Positions 56,001 through 63,594 of a stretch of 64,000 nucleotides of DNA are shown in pieces (the first letter of the stretch is position 1; each line of letters begins with the position of its first letter). The notes under the pieces were generated by a model. It saw only the letters and a program-made list of their open reading frames with translations. It made no database searches and was not told the origin of the DNA. The position numbers and the translations under genes were made by a program. Source of the DNA: Saccharina japonica (lineage: Eukaryota > Sar > Phaeophyceae > Laminariales > Laminariaceae); assembly GCA_008828725.1 (NCBI GenBank), contig MEHQ01001693.1, positions 1 to 64,000 on the forward strand, read 5' to 3'.

Positions 56001-57290
56001 TTTTCTGAGCTCCTCGCCTGAGGAGCTCCCCACTAATAGTAAGCCACCTGCCTTTGGAGGAAACTAAAAGGGCTACTCGTACGTACCCGACGAACAACCC
56101 CATTGCCTGTTCTGCGGTGGTTCTGCGTTGCATGTATAAACCCATGGCCTGCTCTCCTACAGAAGACCCACGATCACGAGATTGCTCAAGGCGTCTGCAG
56201 CTTGTAAGCGGAGAATAACCTAAATCAACCACTGGTACTCTTCATAGCGACATTGCGCCCAGTATTAATACCGATGCATCGTGCCTGTACACAGACCTAA
56301 AGCACTACTACTGTACAGACTACCAGATATTGTGTACCAGATACCAGGTAGTAGCTGGTGGTATAACGTAGTAGGATCTCGTCAACTTTTGGGATCATCG
56401 TATATACGAGACTTACTTCGAAGACATTATTGAATCCGGTAGGTTTGTTAATTGTTTGCGTTTTTGTTTTCGGTAGAGCCTTTAGAATCTAGTCTACCTA
56501 ACAGATCCAAACAAATAATGACACTGCTTTGCTTCATTTTAAGCCGCGGTCAACCAGCGAGCGCATTACAAACAGTTGAAGAAGACGCCAAACATTTGCT
56601 GCGTCGAGACCCGGCATCTCTAACAGGGCGCCCTCGTGCGCGTGTTTTCTAAACGCGACGCCGCGTACGCATGCGGTGCAATCCAATCCACTGCGACGAG
56701 AGTCTACCTATCTTTGATTCCATTTTTTTTTCTCTATCTGTAGACCCACAAACGTGTGTGTAGTTAAGTTGGCTGTGACACAGTTGTTCTCGCAATACAA
56801 AATATATAAAAATAAAATAAATCCCAGCTGGAAGGTATGTATCTGAGCGGCATATATAGTATATATATAATATATATATACTGCCTTCCCCGCCCCCCAG
56901 TCATACCGACATTGCCACTATCGAAAAAAATAGACTACTTTCTAACATAACCCCCAACTTTACAGTGCCACTGCCGCCTATCGACGTACACCGCCCCCAA
57001 ACGCTACGTACTGCTGTGCGCATAATATACCCCTCTCTGCTACGTACGTACGCGTTTGACATAGGAACCAAGGTCACTCACGTGAGAGATGAAGCCCACG
57101 ATCCCAGCAGGTGTCCGAGTCCCCGGACGGAAAAGACGGTGCCGAAGGAAACCTCCTCGATGCCGACATCGCGGGCGAGGGAGGGGACCGCCGGCCCCAG
57201 AGCGCTGACGAACAGCCCCATCAGGAAGAAGGACGAGAACATGGCGAGCGAGGGACCGAGCCGGCTACTCGCATCACGCGCTGGAGTCAT
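34869..57290 (-). CDS. MFSD4-like major facilitator superfamily transporter (8 exons)
   Basis: Predicted multi-pass membrane solute transporter. Joining 57290-57082, 43752-43599, 42628-42545, 41709-41433, 39161-38627, 38121-37986, 37488-37395 and 35098-34869 keeps phase at every junction and gives 1,719 nt, 572 residues plus TGA. Blocks follow the order of animal MFSD4A/MFSD4B (NaGLT1): a LGPAVPSLARDVG first helix, VGAIDAIANA after helix 4, LHFFFSAGASVAP, SLFWGGITVGRLLAVPLA, LLGLFMASTYPLAISLLPSAG and VVGGALGEMLVPAL. Length is near the roughly 515 residues of MFSD4A plus an enlarged acidic loop before helix 7. The ATG at 57,290 follows an in-frame TAA by one codon. MFSD4B-type proteins carry glucose or urea and MFSD4A is orphan, so the substrate here is unknown. 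Introns reach 13.3 kb and are full of transposons. The last exon is duplicated downstream. Confidence 0.88.
35547..37394 (-). other. Intron 7, with CAG/GTT microsatellite
   Basis: 35,563-35,705 is a GTTGTTGCTGCTGGT-type microsatellite. The rest is mostly unique, with one 26-bp direct repeat (CACCAACAGGTTATAAGCCTC type) near 36,435-36,500. No other exon or element is recognised. Confidence 0.6.
37395..37488 (-). CDS. MFSD4-like transporter, exon 7
   Basis: 94 bp, residues 466-496. A pyrimidine-rich acceptor ending CGTGAAAG precedes it and the donor is GTGAGT. It encodes SFAWAALGAGLLGLFMASTY, matching the family's GLFLSSTFPS block in the tenth-helix region. Confidence 0.87.
37986..38121 (-). 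CDS. MFSD4-like transporter, exon 6
   Basis: 136 bp, residues 420-465. Acceptor CTTCCACGTCAG, donor GTGAGC. It encodes SLFWGGITVGRLLAVPLAVR and the next hydrophobic helix. This is the most diagnostic block for the MFSD4 family in the window. Confidence 0.9.
38627..39161 (-). CDS. MFSD4-like transporter, exon 5 (acidic loop and helix 7)
   Basis: 535 bp, residues 242-419. Acceptor CTCCGAGCAG (one trinucleotide of ambiguity with CTCCGAG), donor GTGTGT. About 130 residues of hydrophilic loop include a run of about ten Glu encoded by a GAG microsatellite (plus strand CTC repeats at about 38,909-38,941). Helix 7 follows (LSLVALLALFLFLCVGVEVG). The loop is longer than in animal MFSD4 and is probably variable in length. 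Confidence 0.85.
39433..39936 (-). mobile_element. Poly-G-associated repeat, copy 2 (minus), with clear target duplication
   Basis: The reverse complement of copies 1 and 3. A poly-C run followed by TCGAGAGAAGCC occurs on both sides (39,411-39,432 and 39,939-39,972), a target duplication of about 22 bp that includes the homopolymer. It lies in intron 4 of the transporter gene. Confidence 0.85.
41433..41709 (-). CDS. MFSD4-like transporter, exon 4
   Basis: 277 bp, residues 150-241. Acceptor ACGCCAGCAG, donor GTAAAA after GATGGAAG. It encodes GLHFFFSAGASVAPAAVG, a hydrophobic helix (FVAFGLLAIPASLACCL) and a Gly/Asp-rich stretch entering the central loop. Confidence 0.87.
42134..42402 (+). mobile_element. 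GACGCG-MITE, copy e (intron 3)
   Basis: The left end is GACGGGTGCTACGATAGAGG and the right end degenerates to GTAGCAGGCGG. The interior carries the family words (TTTTTTGGCTGAAACG, TTTTCCTCCATAAAC). No clean target duplication remains. Confidence 0.7.
42545..42628 (-). CDS. MFSD4-like transporter, exon 3 (GC donor)
   Basis: 84 bp, residues 122-149. Acceptor TGATTGGCAG. It encodes GICVGAIDAIANAAISDVHG, aligning with the MFSD4A block GCIDTVAN. The donor is CAG|GCAAGT, a GC-AG intron of the usual strong consensus. The spliced product then reads WVQ|GLHFFF, as in the family (LQVLHFF). Confidence 0.82.
42838..43055 (-). mobile_element. SINE body, minus orientation (intron 2)
   Basis: The reverse complement of the SINE body: GTCGTAACTCAGATCCGGGG and TCCATCCCATTTATTATCTT correspond to the copies at 15.7-16.4 kb. 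The tRNA-like head is degraded. Confidence 0.62.
43197..43453 (+). mobile_element. GACGCG-MITE, copy f (intron 2)
   Basis: The ends are ACGCGTGCTACGGTAGAGGT (first G lost) and GTAGCATGCGTC. AGCC occurs on both sides within a base of the ends. The interior is intact. Confidence 0.78.
43599..43752 (-). CDS. MFSD4-like transporter, exon 2
   Basis: 154 bp, residues 70-121. Acceptor TTGTTTTTCAG, donor GTGATG. It encodes RQALNSPMYRLGTATIGLGL and a second hydrophobic segment. Its position and sequence fit helices 3 and 4 of the family. Confidence 0.85.
44240..44660. repeat. ACTTCCATGGAAG palindromic minisatellite
   Basis: Repeated TTTACTTC(C)ATGGAAG words, each a short palindrome around CCATGG, occur in two clusters (44,247-44,365 and 44,520-44,660) split by unique sequence. 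Confidence 0.6.
44682..44931 (+). mobile_element. GACGCG-MITE, copy g
   Basis: 250 bp with ends GACGCGTGCTGAGGTAGAGG and GTAGCATGCGTC. The target duplication is AAAA (44,678-44,681 and 44,932-44,935). Confidence 0.82.
46617..46675. mobile_element. TTACGG-MITE fragment
   Basis: TTACGGGAGGCCATACATAA then GTAAATAGGACC and CGCAAAAACC match the left half of the family. The right half is missing. Confidence 0.5.
47157..47517. repeat. 65-bp direct repeat flanking a tRNA-like sequence
   Basis: TTAGTCCGTTGGGCTACTGG through CTTATAACACT occurs at 47,157-47,222 and again at 47,453-47,517. Confidence 0.65.
47386..47470 (-). other. tRNA-like sequence (pseudo-tRNA or SINE head)
   Basis: The minus strand has an A-box-like TAGCCCAACGG, then a T-arm with GTGAG/TTCAC stem around the canonical loop TTCGAAT, then CTCCACCA at the end. 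A matching 5' acceptor strand was not found, so a functional tRNA is unlikely. Confidence 0.45.
47612..47745. repeat. About 29-bp minisatellite
   Basis: Five imperfect units containing CAGAAATAAGAAACTGAGT and TTACCCC. Confidence 0.65.
47900..48027 (+). repeat. LTR-like fragment (copy 2)
   Basis: Near-identical to 5,585-5,716; see that entry. No associated internal coding region was found here. Confidence 0.55.
48140..48625 (-). repeat. Five-unit tandem array of a GACGCG-MITE end
   Basis: TTCCGACGGTGTT recurs at 48,162, 48,258, 48,361, 48,458 and 48,545 (spacings 96, 103, 97, 87). Each unit runs from about AACAAGAATGAAGATTCCG to AAAAAAAGGTATACCTCC, the minus-strand form of the terminal third of the GACGCG-MITE. 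Confidence 0.8.
49255..49413 (+). mobile_element. Poly-G tracts with truncated poly-G-associated repeat (copy 4)
   Basis: Two long G runs (49,255-49,274 and 49,292-49,314) precede about 97 bp of the repeat from TACTCATGTCGTGCACGGCC to CACCAACCAGGCAGA. It then breaks off into another G run. Confidence 0.7.
49961..50168. mobile_element. Tourist-like MITE, copy C
   Basis: 208 bp, GGGCCCATATTAACGAATAC to TTAAAACGGGCCC, with TAA on both sides (49,958-49,960 and 50,169-50,171). The arms form the same hairpin as copy A. Confidence 0.85.
50217..50486 (+). mobile_element. GACGCG-MITE, copy h
   Basis: GACGCGTGCTACGGTAGAGG to GTAGCATGCGTC, full interior. It lies 49 bp from a Tourist-like MITE. The target duplication is unclear. 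Confidence 0.8.
50897..51154 (+). mobile_element. GACGCG-MITE, copy i
   Basis: GACTCGTGCAACGATAGTGG to GTAGCATTCGTC. The target duplication is TTAA (50,893-50,896 and 51,155-51,158). Confidence 0.78.
51329..51804 (+). mobile_element. GACGCG-MITE, copy j, interrupted by a Tourist-like MITE
   Basis: GACGCGTGGTACGATAGGAT to GTAGCATGCCTC. The target duplication is TCAA on both sides (51,325-51,328 and 51,805-51,808). The Tourist-like element occupies 51,458-51,668. Confidence 0.82.
51458..51668. mobile_element. Tourist-like MITE, copy D
   Basis: GGGCCCGTTTTAACGATGAA to GTTAATATGGGCCC, with TAA duplicated at 51,455-51,457 and 51,669-51,671 within the host MITE. Confidence 0.85.
52447..53290. repeat. 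170-bp tandem duplication, second unit split by a poly-G repeat
   Basis: AGGGGTGGTGCCTAATTATT and AGGGGTGGCGCCTAATTATT start 170 bp apart. Unit 1 has the uninterrupted junction ACCGTGGGGGGGGGGACTAC at about 52,530-52,548. Unit 2 has the same junction opened by the element at 52,721-53,210. Confidence 0.8.
52721..53210 (+). mobile_element. Poly-G-associated repeat, copy 3
   Basis: From TACTCATGTCGTGCACGGCC to AACCTATACGTATA, with CGTGGGGG-type sequence on both sides, as expected of a duplicated target. The empty site is present 170 bp upstream. Confidence 0.83.
53738..53970 (-). mobile_element. GACGCG-MITE, copy k
   Basis: Minus orientation, GACACGTGCTACGATAGAGG to GGCACGCGTC. The target duplication is GACT (53,734-53,737 and 53,971-53,974). 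Confidence 0.83.
54060..54453 (-). mobile_element. Degenerate GACGCG-MITE copies
   Basis: A terminal fragment (54,060-54,140) abuts a longer decayed copy (54,165-54,453). Family words such as GATTCTGGAGGAAAATAAAAG and GCCAAAATAAGGTATACCTC are present. The ends are too worn to place exactly. Confidence 0.6.
54640..54870. repeat. About 110-bp repeat in two units
   Basis: AATTCACC(A/G)(A/G)AGCTTACT then CGATAATACAACG and ATTAGTTGTATTCACCTTCG occur twice here (54,644-54,745 and 54,747-54,870) and once more at about 62,895-62,995. Confidence 0.6.
55001..55116. mobile_element. TTACGG-MITE, copy 3
   Basis: TTACGGGGGGCCATAGTAAA at the left and TTTACTATGGTCCTCCGCAA at the right form inverted ends around an AT-rich core. 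Confidence 0.75.
55422..55543. mobile_element. TTACGG-MITE, copy 4
   Basis: TTACGGGGGACCATAGTAAA and a diverged right end TATGCCCCCCGGTAA. The core CGGTACACACAAAAACC is conserved with the other copies. Confidence 0.7.
55962..56103 (-). mobile_element. GACGCG-MITE fragment
   Basis: CGATGGAGGTGCACCTG, GAGCTCCTCGCCTGAGGAGC and GGAGGAAACTAAAAGGGC are family blocks in minus orientation. The distal half is lost. Confidence 0.55.
57082..57290 (-). CDS. MFSD4-like transporter, exon 1
   Basis: 209 bp, residues 1-69. The ATG at 57,288-57,290 is the first in frame after a TAA one codon before it. A second ATG (57,242) precedes the first helix, FSSFFLMGLFVSALGPAVPS. The helix 2 region follows (VSFGTVFSVRGLGHLLGS). 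The donor is AC|GTGAGT, completed by G of exon 2. A non-coding upstream exon cannot be excluded. Confidence 0.85.
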
Positions 57291-57640
57291 GTCTTACCAC
57301 CTTTTTGCGTTCTTCGTAAAATACGTATATACCGTACGGCAAGATGGGAAACAACAACAGTACTCTCCCCCAAGCCTCGCGAATGTTTTACGTACGTACT
57401 GCGGAGCGCGGGGCAGTCTCGAGAGAAGAGGCAAATGGTCGTCGAGATGATTATCGTCGCCGGATTGGCATCAATGAAGAATCCTGCCTCTTTTGCCCGA
57501 ACGCCTTTCCACGAAAGAAAGCGCAACGCGGAGGACGTGTGTGTGCCGCCGCCTGTCTGACAATAGATGTCGAGCAGTCGAAGCTGGTTCGGGAGTAGAA
57601 CAGCAACGCGTGGTTGTGGGGAGGAATGAGGAGTGGGCTC

Positions 57641-57656
57641 TGGGGGGGGGGGGGGN

Positions 57657-57716
<60 letters not shown>
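57641..57716. repeat. 76-base poly-G tract
   Basis: An uninterrupted G run with one undetermined base at 57,656. It has strong G-quadruplex potential and poses an assembly risk. Confidence 0.9.
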
Positions 57717-57717
<1 letters not shown>

Positions 57718-58340
57718 GAGTTGGCGAGACGACAATCGTGTAGGAGAAGATGGGCAAGGGATATGTGCTATTCAGTTTTTTTTGTTTCTCACCGCCATCA
57801 CATACATGGAGAAATAATCGTGGGCCGTGGCGTGACAATTAAGTGTGGAATGAAAGAGGTCGGATTGGTTGAGGGCGGAGTCACGGGGACACAATATTTT
57901 TGTGCGGGTAAAAAGGAAAGGAATACATATTATATATCATATCGTACAAGAAGAGGAGGAGAAGAAAAAAAAAACGTTGCCGTGAGTATCATGCGCAAGT
58001 TATGCTGGTACCTGGTATCAAGGACTGCCTCTTTCTGAAGGACACCCTCATCTATCTGCTGGGGGGATTGTGTAATCCACGTCGACGTCAGCATGTTTTT
58101 TTTTCGGGGAAATAAGGGCGAAAAATTCTGAACATTTCGGGTGGTATCAAGGATTGTTTAGTCAGGGGTGGTAGGGTAGCACCTGGTGGAGGGCTGAGGT
58201 CCCAGAATTTTGCTGACGGACATGTGACGAGCGCTGAGGTCTCAGAGTTTATCCTATGTTCCTTGGATAATTCTACATGATCGCCAACCAAGGGATATCG
58301 GGATTGCATGGAGCATAAATGGTTGGTGCTGGTTCAGGAC

Positions 58341-58648
58341 GGGGGGGGGGGGGGGGGGGGGGNNNNNNNNNNNNNNNNNNNNNNNNNNNNNNNNNNNNNN
58401 NNNNNNNNNNNNNNNNNNNNNNNNNNNNNNNNNNNNNNNNNNNNNNNNNNNNNNNNNNNNNNNNNNNNNNNNNNNNNNNNNNNNNNNNNNNNNNNNNNNN
58501 NNNNNNNNNNNNNNNNNNNNNNNNNNNNNNNNNNNNNNNNNNNNNNNNNNNNNNNNNNNNNNNNNNNNNNNNNNNNNNNNNNNNNNNNNNNNNNNNNNNN
58601 NNNNNNNNNNNNNNNNNNNNNNNNNNNNNNNNGGGGGGGGGGGGGGGG
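58341..58648. other. Assembly gap of 270 N inside a poly-G tract
   Basis: N at 58,363-58,632, bordered by 22 and 16 G. Apparent reading frames across it are meaningless. Confidence 0.97.
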
Positions 58649-58887
58649 ACAAAAAGGGGCGGAAAATTATCTCGTGACATGCGCAAGAAAAAGCTGAAAC
58701 CGATTAATATACGATATTGATATATAGATAGATAGATAGATAGATAGCGCGTCAAAAACAAAACGGCGGCGGCGGCGGCGGCAGGTTTTCGGATATTCTT
58801 AGAGCCTGATGCCACTGTGAAAATATTATAAAGCGGAGCATGTAAACATGTAGGCATGGTTCCGAGAACGTACATGAAACGTATGTG

Positions 58888-58919
58888 GGTGGGTGGGTGG
58901 GTGGGTGGGTGGGTGGGTG
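58888..58919. repeat. (GTGG)n microsatellite
   Basis: A run of GGGT tetranucleotides. The complementary type, (CACC)n, is at 62,167-62,203. Confidence 0.85.
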
Positions 58920-59136
58920 TCACCCCATCGCACTATTGCTCAGAAAGTGAGGCCCACATGTTTGCACCCAGAGTGGTGGCCGGCTGTGGTCGGGCGTCTG
59001 CACGATCACATGACACGCACAGAGTTCAGCAGGGAGTGTATACCCGTCGCCCTGCGGAGAACCTCACTTACTTGGGGGGGGATTTATACATCGATACGGT
59101 AACCGCAGAAACAAGGGCACACAACGCTGTGCTGTA

Positions 59137-59300
59137 TTCAGAGGCAAAAAACCCAGTTTGATCCTGCGTATCGCCGCGGATACAGTAGTCGGAGATGGGG
59201 GGGAGAAACCAGAGAGGACTTCCTGGCTGACGCGTTCCGGGTTCTGATGGATGAGATCAGAGCCCTGAACGGCATGCGGTTCAGCACACCGGCGACCGTG
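59137..59300 (+). other. Coding-like fragment, unknown
   Basis: One frame reads a coherent peptide including REDFLADAFRVLMDEIRALN with no stop for about 50 codons. It has no start and no recognised domain, so it may be an exon or a transposon relic. Confidence 0.25.
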
Positions 59301-59485
59301 ACAACTAGCCATGGGGTTGTATGTATGATTTGCTACTTTTGTGTGGCTCTACTATTAATAGTAAGACCAACGCTGCATGGTAGCGGGATCACTGCTGTAA
59401 ATATAGGTGTGTCGTCTTTCATCGGTGCGGCAGCCATTTTGTGAAAGTGTCTGCCCCTGTTTTCTTCATACTACGTAGTCTTAAA

Positions 59486-59566
59486 CCCCTTAAGAAATGG
59501 TCCCATGTATTTGGGGACAAAGTACTTGGAGTTAGTGTGGGATATTTTTTTCCAGTTCTGAATGGA
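59486..59566. mobile_element. piggyBac-like MITE, degenerate copy
   Basis: CCCCTTAAGAAATGGTCCC follows TTAA-A. The other end CCAGTTCTGAATGG matches the copies at 15,435 and 63,664, but the second TTAA has decayed. Confidence 0.55.
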
Positions 59567-60967
59567 TTCATAACCGTTTTTTTTTGTTTTTTTTTTAATG
59601 AATACGAATATTACGTCAGCTGCGAGTTCGGCTCGATTTTTGAGGAGTTGATACTCCCAAACACTTTGCAAGAAACAAGCTCCATGTTTTCGTGCTTTTC
59701 GATTTTCGCGACTACCCACTGTCTTGTGGTCTCTATATGCACCGCCATGGGAAACATGACAAACTCCCGCGTTTAACTGATGATGTAGGAGAGCTATTTG
59801 GAGCAAGCGGCCTGGAGTCGGTAAAATAAATTGGCGGAGGCAGACGCGTGCCACAATAGGCGGCCAACCCGACAAGCCATGCGACCTTAATAGGTACAGT
59901 ACGAAAAATATTGTTGAAAACGAAAAAAAAGAGGGCGATGTTGGGTAGTTCCCCCAGTTGAGCATCCCAGTTAGTCAGAAAACCAATGGGCCAACTAGCC
60001 GCTACCCTTGTAAGGCTAGCATGCGTCGGCACCGCCCCCAACAGTAGCCTTGGTGTTAAGCAATGTGGTCTGTGGTCGGGACGACTGTTCGCCGTCCGCA
60101 TGAGACGTACGTAGACGTTACTCGTACGCAATTAACACTAAAGGTGCGAGGAGATGACCACTTTCAAACCGTTGGATAGACAGAAAATATGCCGCCTTCA
60201 TTAACTCCTTGACTGACACCAAACCTGCTAGGTTTTGAGCGTACAACACTCTGCTCTTCACGTGTCTCCTGGCATAGTATATTCGTAGTGCTCCGTTGCT
60301 ACTTATAGTACGCCACACTACGAGAAACAATGTAAAGTTCCAACACACAACAAGTAACTGATATCGCGGAGACCAACGCCCCGACTATTTTGTTTCTTTT
60401 ACTTGATATTTGAAAGCGACGAAAAAAAGATGAATTAAATCCATGACTAACTATTGAAAATTAGAATATCAATAACGAGAACCAAAATGAACTACAGGTG
60501 AATGAAATTAATATAAATACGTCAGCTGTGAGTTCAACCGATTGAATTCTACGTTTATTAGACAGGGGTACCAACAGACTGAGGGCGCACGGCCGCCAGA
60601 GTCCCGACTCCCGTTTTACCACCGTCTCGCCTCGAAGAGAGCTACACCGCAAAAAAACCCTGTGACCACTCACAGCCAACAACGATCGACTAGTCGCCCA
60701 TTATTGATCGAACCACCAACACCAACATACAACCTGTCTCCCTTCAGTTTCACCCCGGACCAACTTTTTCGTCTCGTGAAAAATGCTGTGTAGTTTCTTT
60801 GTACAATATGCCAGATATACGTATAAGAATAATATCAAGCCCACATTTATTTCCGGGTAGTTTTATTTAATGCAACCAATCGCTTTTCGTTGTTGTTGTC
60901 AGCTCCCCCAAAACATGTGACACTTCCCCTCGTTTTCGACATGTCAGTTTTATTTTTCGTGCACCTA

Positions 60968-61075
60968 TTGCGGGCAAGGACCATAGTAAATACGACCTAC
61001 GGTAAACACAAAAACCTATATGTTTACCTATTTTTACAAACAATATGTGGTCCTACTTGCTATGGCCCTCCGTAA
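60968..61075. mobile_element. TTACGG-MITE, copy 5
   Basis: TTGCGGGCAAGGACCATAGT and CTATGGCCCTCCGTAA with the core GGTAAACACAAAAACC. Confidence 0.72.
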
Positions 61076-62160
61076 TATTGTCTAGAATAGCGTTGTTGCT
61101 GTTCCACGTTATTTCATGAAACCCCAACACTCCATCACAGCTATGAATAAGACAGAAAGTACGCCGCCAGCGCTCTGTAGGTCCAGCATCATTTTGTTTT
61201 TCGCGGGAGAAAAAAATGATGGGGCGGGCTTCATATTATCCACCCGCACAATAACGGAACGGGATAAAATAAATGTCACGGATAGAATTGCCTAAAAGAG
61301 GATGACGAAGGTGCATGGTTCGGTTTCGTTTTTGTTTCGGTCTAGAATAGAAGCCAATACATGTGTCTATAACCATGTGTTAGTAGAGCCCCTCGGGTCG
61401 TTGGCTCTAGATCGCCAATGGTAAAATTCTAAAAGCTAGAAAGTAGAGATATCGACACGGTACCCCTTCGGGGGGGGGGAAAGGGGAAGGGGGGGGGCAT
61501 AAAACAAAATCTACAACGATTGAGGATGTATGCCATTCCATTTGATCGAACTCAAAAAGATGACGAATGTATGTGGTGTTTTCTGTTTTAACCTTCCTGG
61601 AGTTTATAGGCTGATGTTTTTGTGTTGATTTATCGTATGCCCTTCCATTCGATCGAACTCAACGCTGACGTAGTATGTGGTGTTTTCTATTTAAACCATC
61701 GTGGGGTTAGTTTAGGCTGGTGCGTTTGGGTTGCTTTCTCTGCTCGATACAGATACGCGGTGCACCCAGGACCAGGGTCGCTGTGGAGTACTGTTACCCA
61801 GGCAGGGCGAAAATGAAGAAAATACGCCCCGCCACCCTGCTCCCGCATGGTCCTCTTACCACACGCCGATCTGATCCCGCCCGGACCTGGGTCCCTCCAA
61901 ACTATAACCCTAACTACTCTACCACAGCCGCTAAAACGTCGGAAAGCCCAAAATAGCGTAAATAGTGTGGAAGCAGTGGAACTGTACGGTGACAACTATT
62001 AATAGTGGGGGGCGCGAAGTTCCTAATGTTTGCGCTGCTCGGTGTCTTTCCACGTCACAAAAAGACGGGAGGGTTTCTAATATCTAGCGGTACGGCCGCT
62101 GCAACGCCAGCGGGGCCGGTACGGCAACGGTTGGTAGGTAACACGGCCCACTATCCACTA
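61076..62160. other. Gene-free stretch
   Basis: Contains a G-rich run (61,470-61,497) and a repeated CCATTC(C/G)ATTTGATCGAACTC-type word (about 61,535 and 61,643). No gene or element is recognised. Confidence 0.5.
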
Positions 62161-62299
62161 TACATCTACCCACCCACCCACCCACCCACCCACCCACCCA
62201 CCAATCCACCCACAAACCTATCCACCCACCCGCTCAAGTATATAAAGGCAACTTTAATATTTTCGTCCATGTACATTGCACTTTTTCTTGCGCCACCAT

Positions 62300-62746
62300 A
62301 GCAGCATGGGGGCACGACCCCATACGCGCATCATGAAGACCCCACGGAGGCGCCAGGGGCACACCGTGGAAGCACCATGGAGGCATGGAGGCACCACGGA
62401 CCCACCACGCAAGCACCATGGACCCACCACGGAAGCACCATGGGGGCACCACTAGAAGCACCATGGACACACCATGGAGGCGCCACAGAAACACCATGGA
62501 CACACCATGGGCCCCACCATGGACCAACCATGGACCAACCATGGGAGAACCATGGACCAACCATGGACCAACCATGGGAGAACCGTGGACCAACCATGGA
62601 CCAACCATGGACCCACCACGAACGCAACATGGACCCACCCTGGAGATCACCATGCACCCACCACGGAAAAGTACCATGGATCTACGACGAACTCACGACG
62701 GATCCACCGCCAATCCGCCACGCAAGCACTATGGAGGCACGACGGA
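62300..62746. repeat. CACCATGGA minisatellite
   Basis: Dozens of short units of the form (A)CCACCATGGA or CCAACCATGGACC. Frames through it give Trp/His/Gly/Pro-rich repeats only. Similar units resume at about 63,440-63,590. Confidence 0.8.
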
Positions 62747-63395
62747 CGGATGCTATGCATACGATGGAGGTAGCACCTTTCGGCCGAAAACAAAATCGAA
62801 AGGACGGGGCTTCTTAACCTAAAAATCGTCGGGTCATTTCAATTTTCTTGTGTTGGCCACTGTTTTTGTCGTATCGTTAGGATTTGTCTGGGCTGGTAAA
62901 TTCACTTGACCTTACGATACAACGCCATTTTTTTTTAATTAATTCATACTAATTCAAGTCATTAATTAGTTTTCACCTTCGAGGGACACGATATAGCGCT
63001 TTTGTTTTCCCTCCAAAATCGTTTTTTTTCACTTACTACTACTACAGTAGTATAGGACGCGTGCTACGATAGAGGTCCCAGTGACACTTTTTTGCTGAAA
63101 TATTTTCTGAATAATCGGGCTCCCTTATCTTAACCCAAATTCGTCGGACTTCTTTCATTCTTGTGTTGCCGAATCTTCCATAGTATACCTAGCTCATGGG
63201 ATTGTTGATCGGGTACGAAGCACTTTTGGTTTCCTCCAAAGGCAGGTGGCTTACTATTAGCATGGAGCTCCTCAAGTGAGGAGCTCAGAAAATACACGGT
63301 GCACCTCTATCGTAGCATTCGTCATAGAGCCCCTCAAGCGACCACCCTCACAAAAAAAAAAACGCCTTGCACGTCTATCGTAGCACATGCGTCCA
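62747..63395 (+). mobile_element. Older GACGCG-MITE hosting a younger copy
   Basis: The left end GACGGATGCTATGCATACGA and right end CGTAGCACATGCGTC enclose the intact copy at 63,056-63,323 and a 110-bp repeat unit (62,895-62,995). It separates two blocks of the CACCATGGA minisatellite. Confidence 0.65.
63056..63323 (+). mobile_element. GACGCG-MITE, copy l (inner)
   Basis: GACGCGTGCTACGATAGAGG to GTAGCATTCGTC. The target duplication is ATAG (63,052-63,055 and 63,324-63,327). Confidence 0.85.
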
Positions 63396-63594
63396 TGGAC
63401 AGCCATATATATATGCACCGCGACGGGTCCGCCACAGGCACACATGACGGAGGGAGGCACTAGGAGGCGCCATGCGAACATCACGGAAGCACCGTGGACC
63501 CACACCATGAGCCAAACACGAAAGCGCCATGAATCCACAATGGACTCATGACAGACCCATCACGGAAGCCCGACGGCGCACCAACCATGGAAAG

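Larger units (their letters stand above)
43753..57081 (-). other. Intron 1 (13.3 kb), repeat-filled
   Basis: No internal exon is supported between exons 1 and 2, which join in phase. It contains GACGCG-MITEs, two Tourist-like MITEs, TTACGG-MITEs, poly-G repeats, a tandem MITE-end array, AT-dinucleotide runs (51,908-51,938, 56,856-56,880) and LTR-like pieces, listed separately. 45,000-46,600 holds nothing I recognise. Confidence 0.65.

Noticed and set aside
57287..58038. Gly- and Pro-rich frames across 57.6-57.7 kb, and frames across the N gap
   Set aside because: They are products of poly-G and undetermined bases.
62234..62822. Long overlapping frames in the CACCATGGA minisatellite on both strands
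   Set aside because: All frames are open because of the repeat period; the composition is purely repeat-driven.
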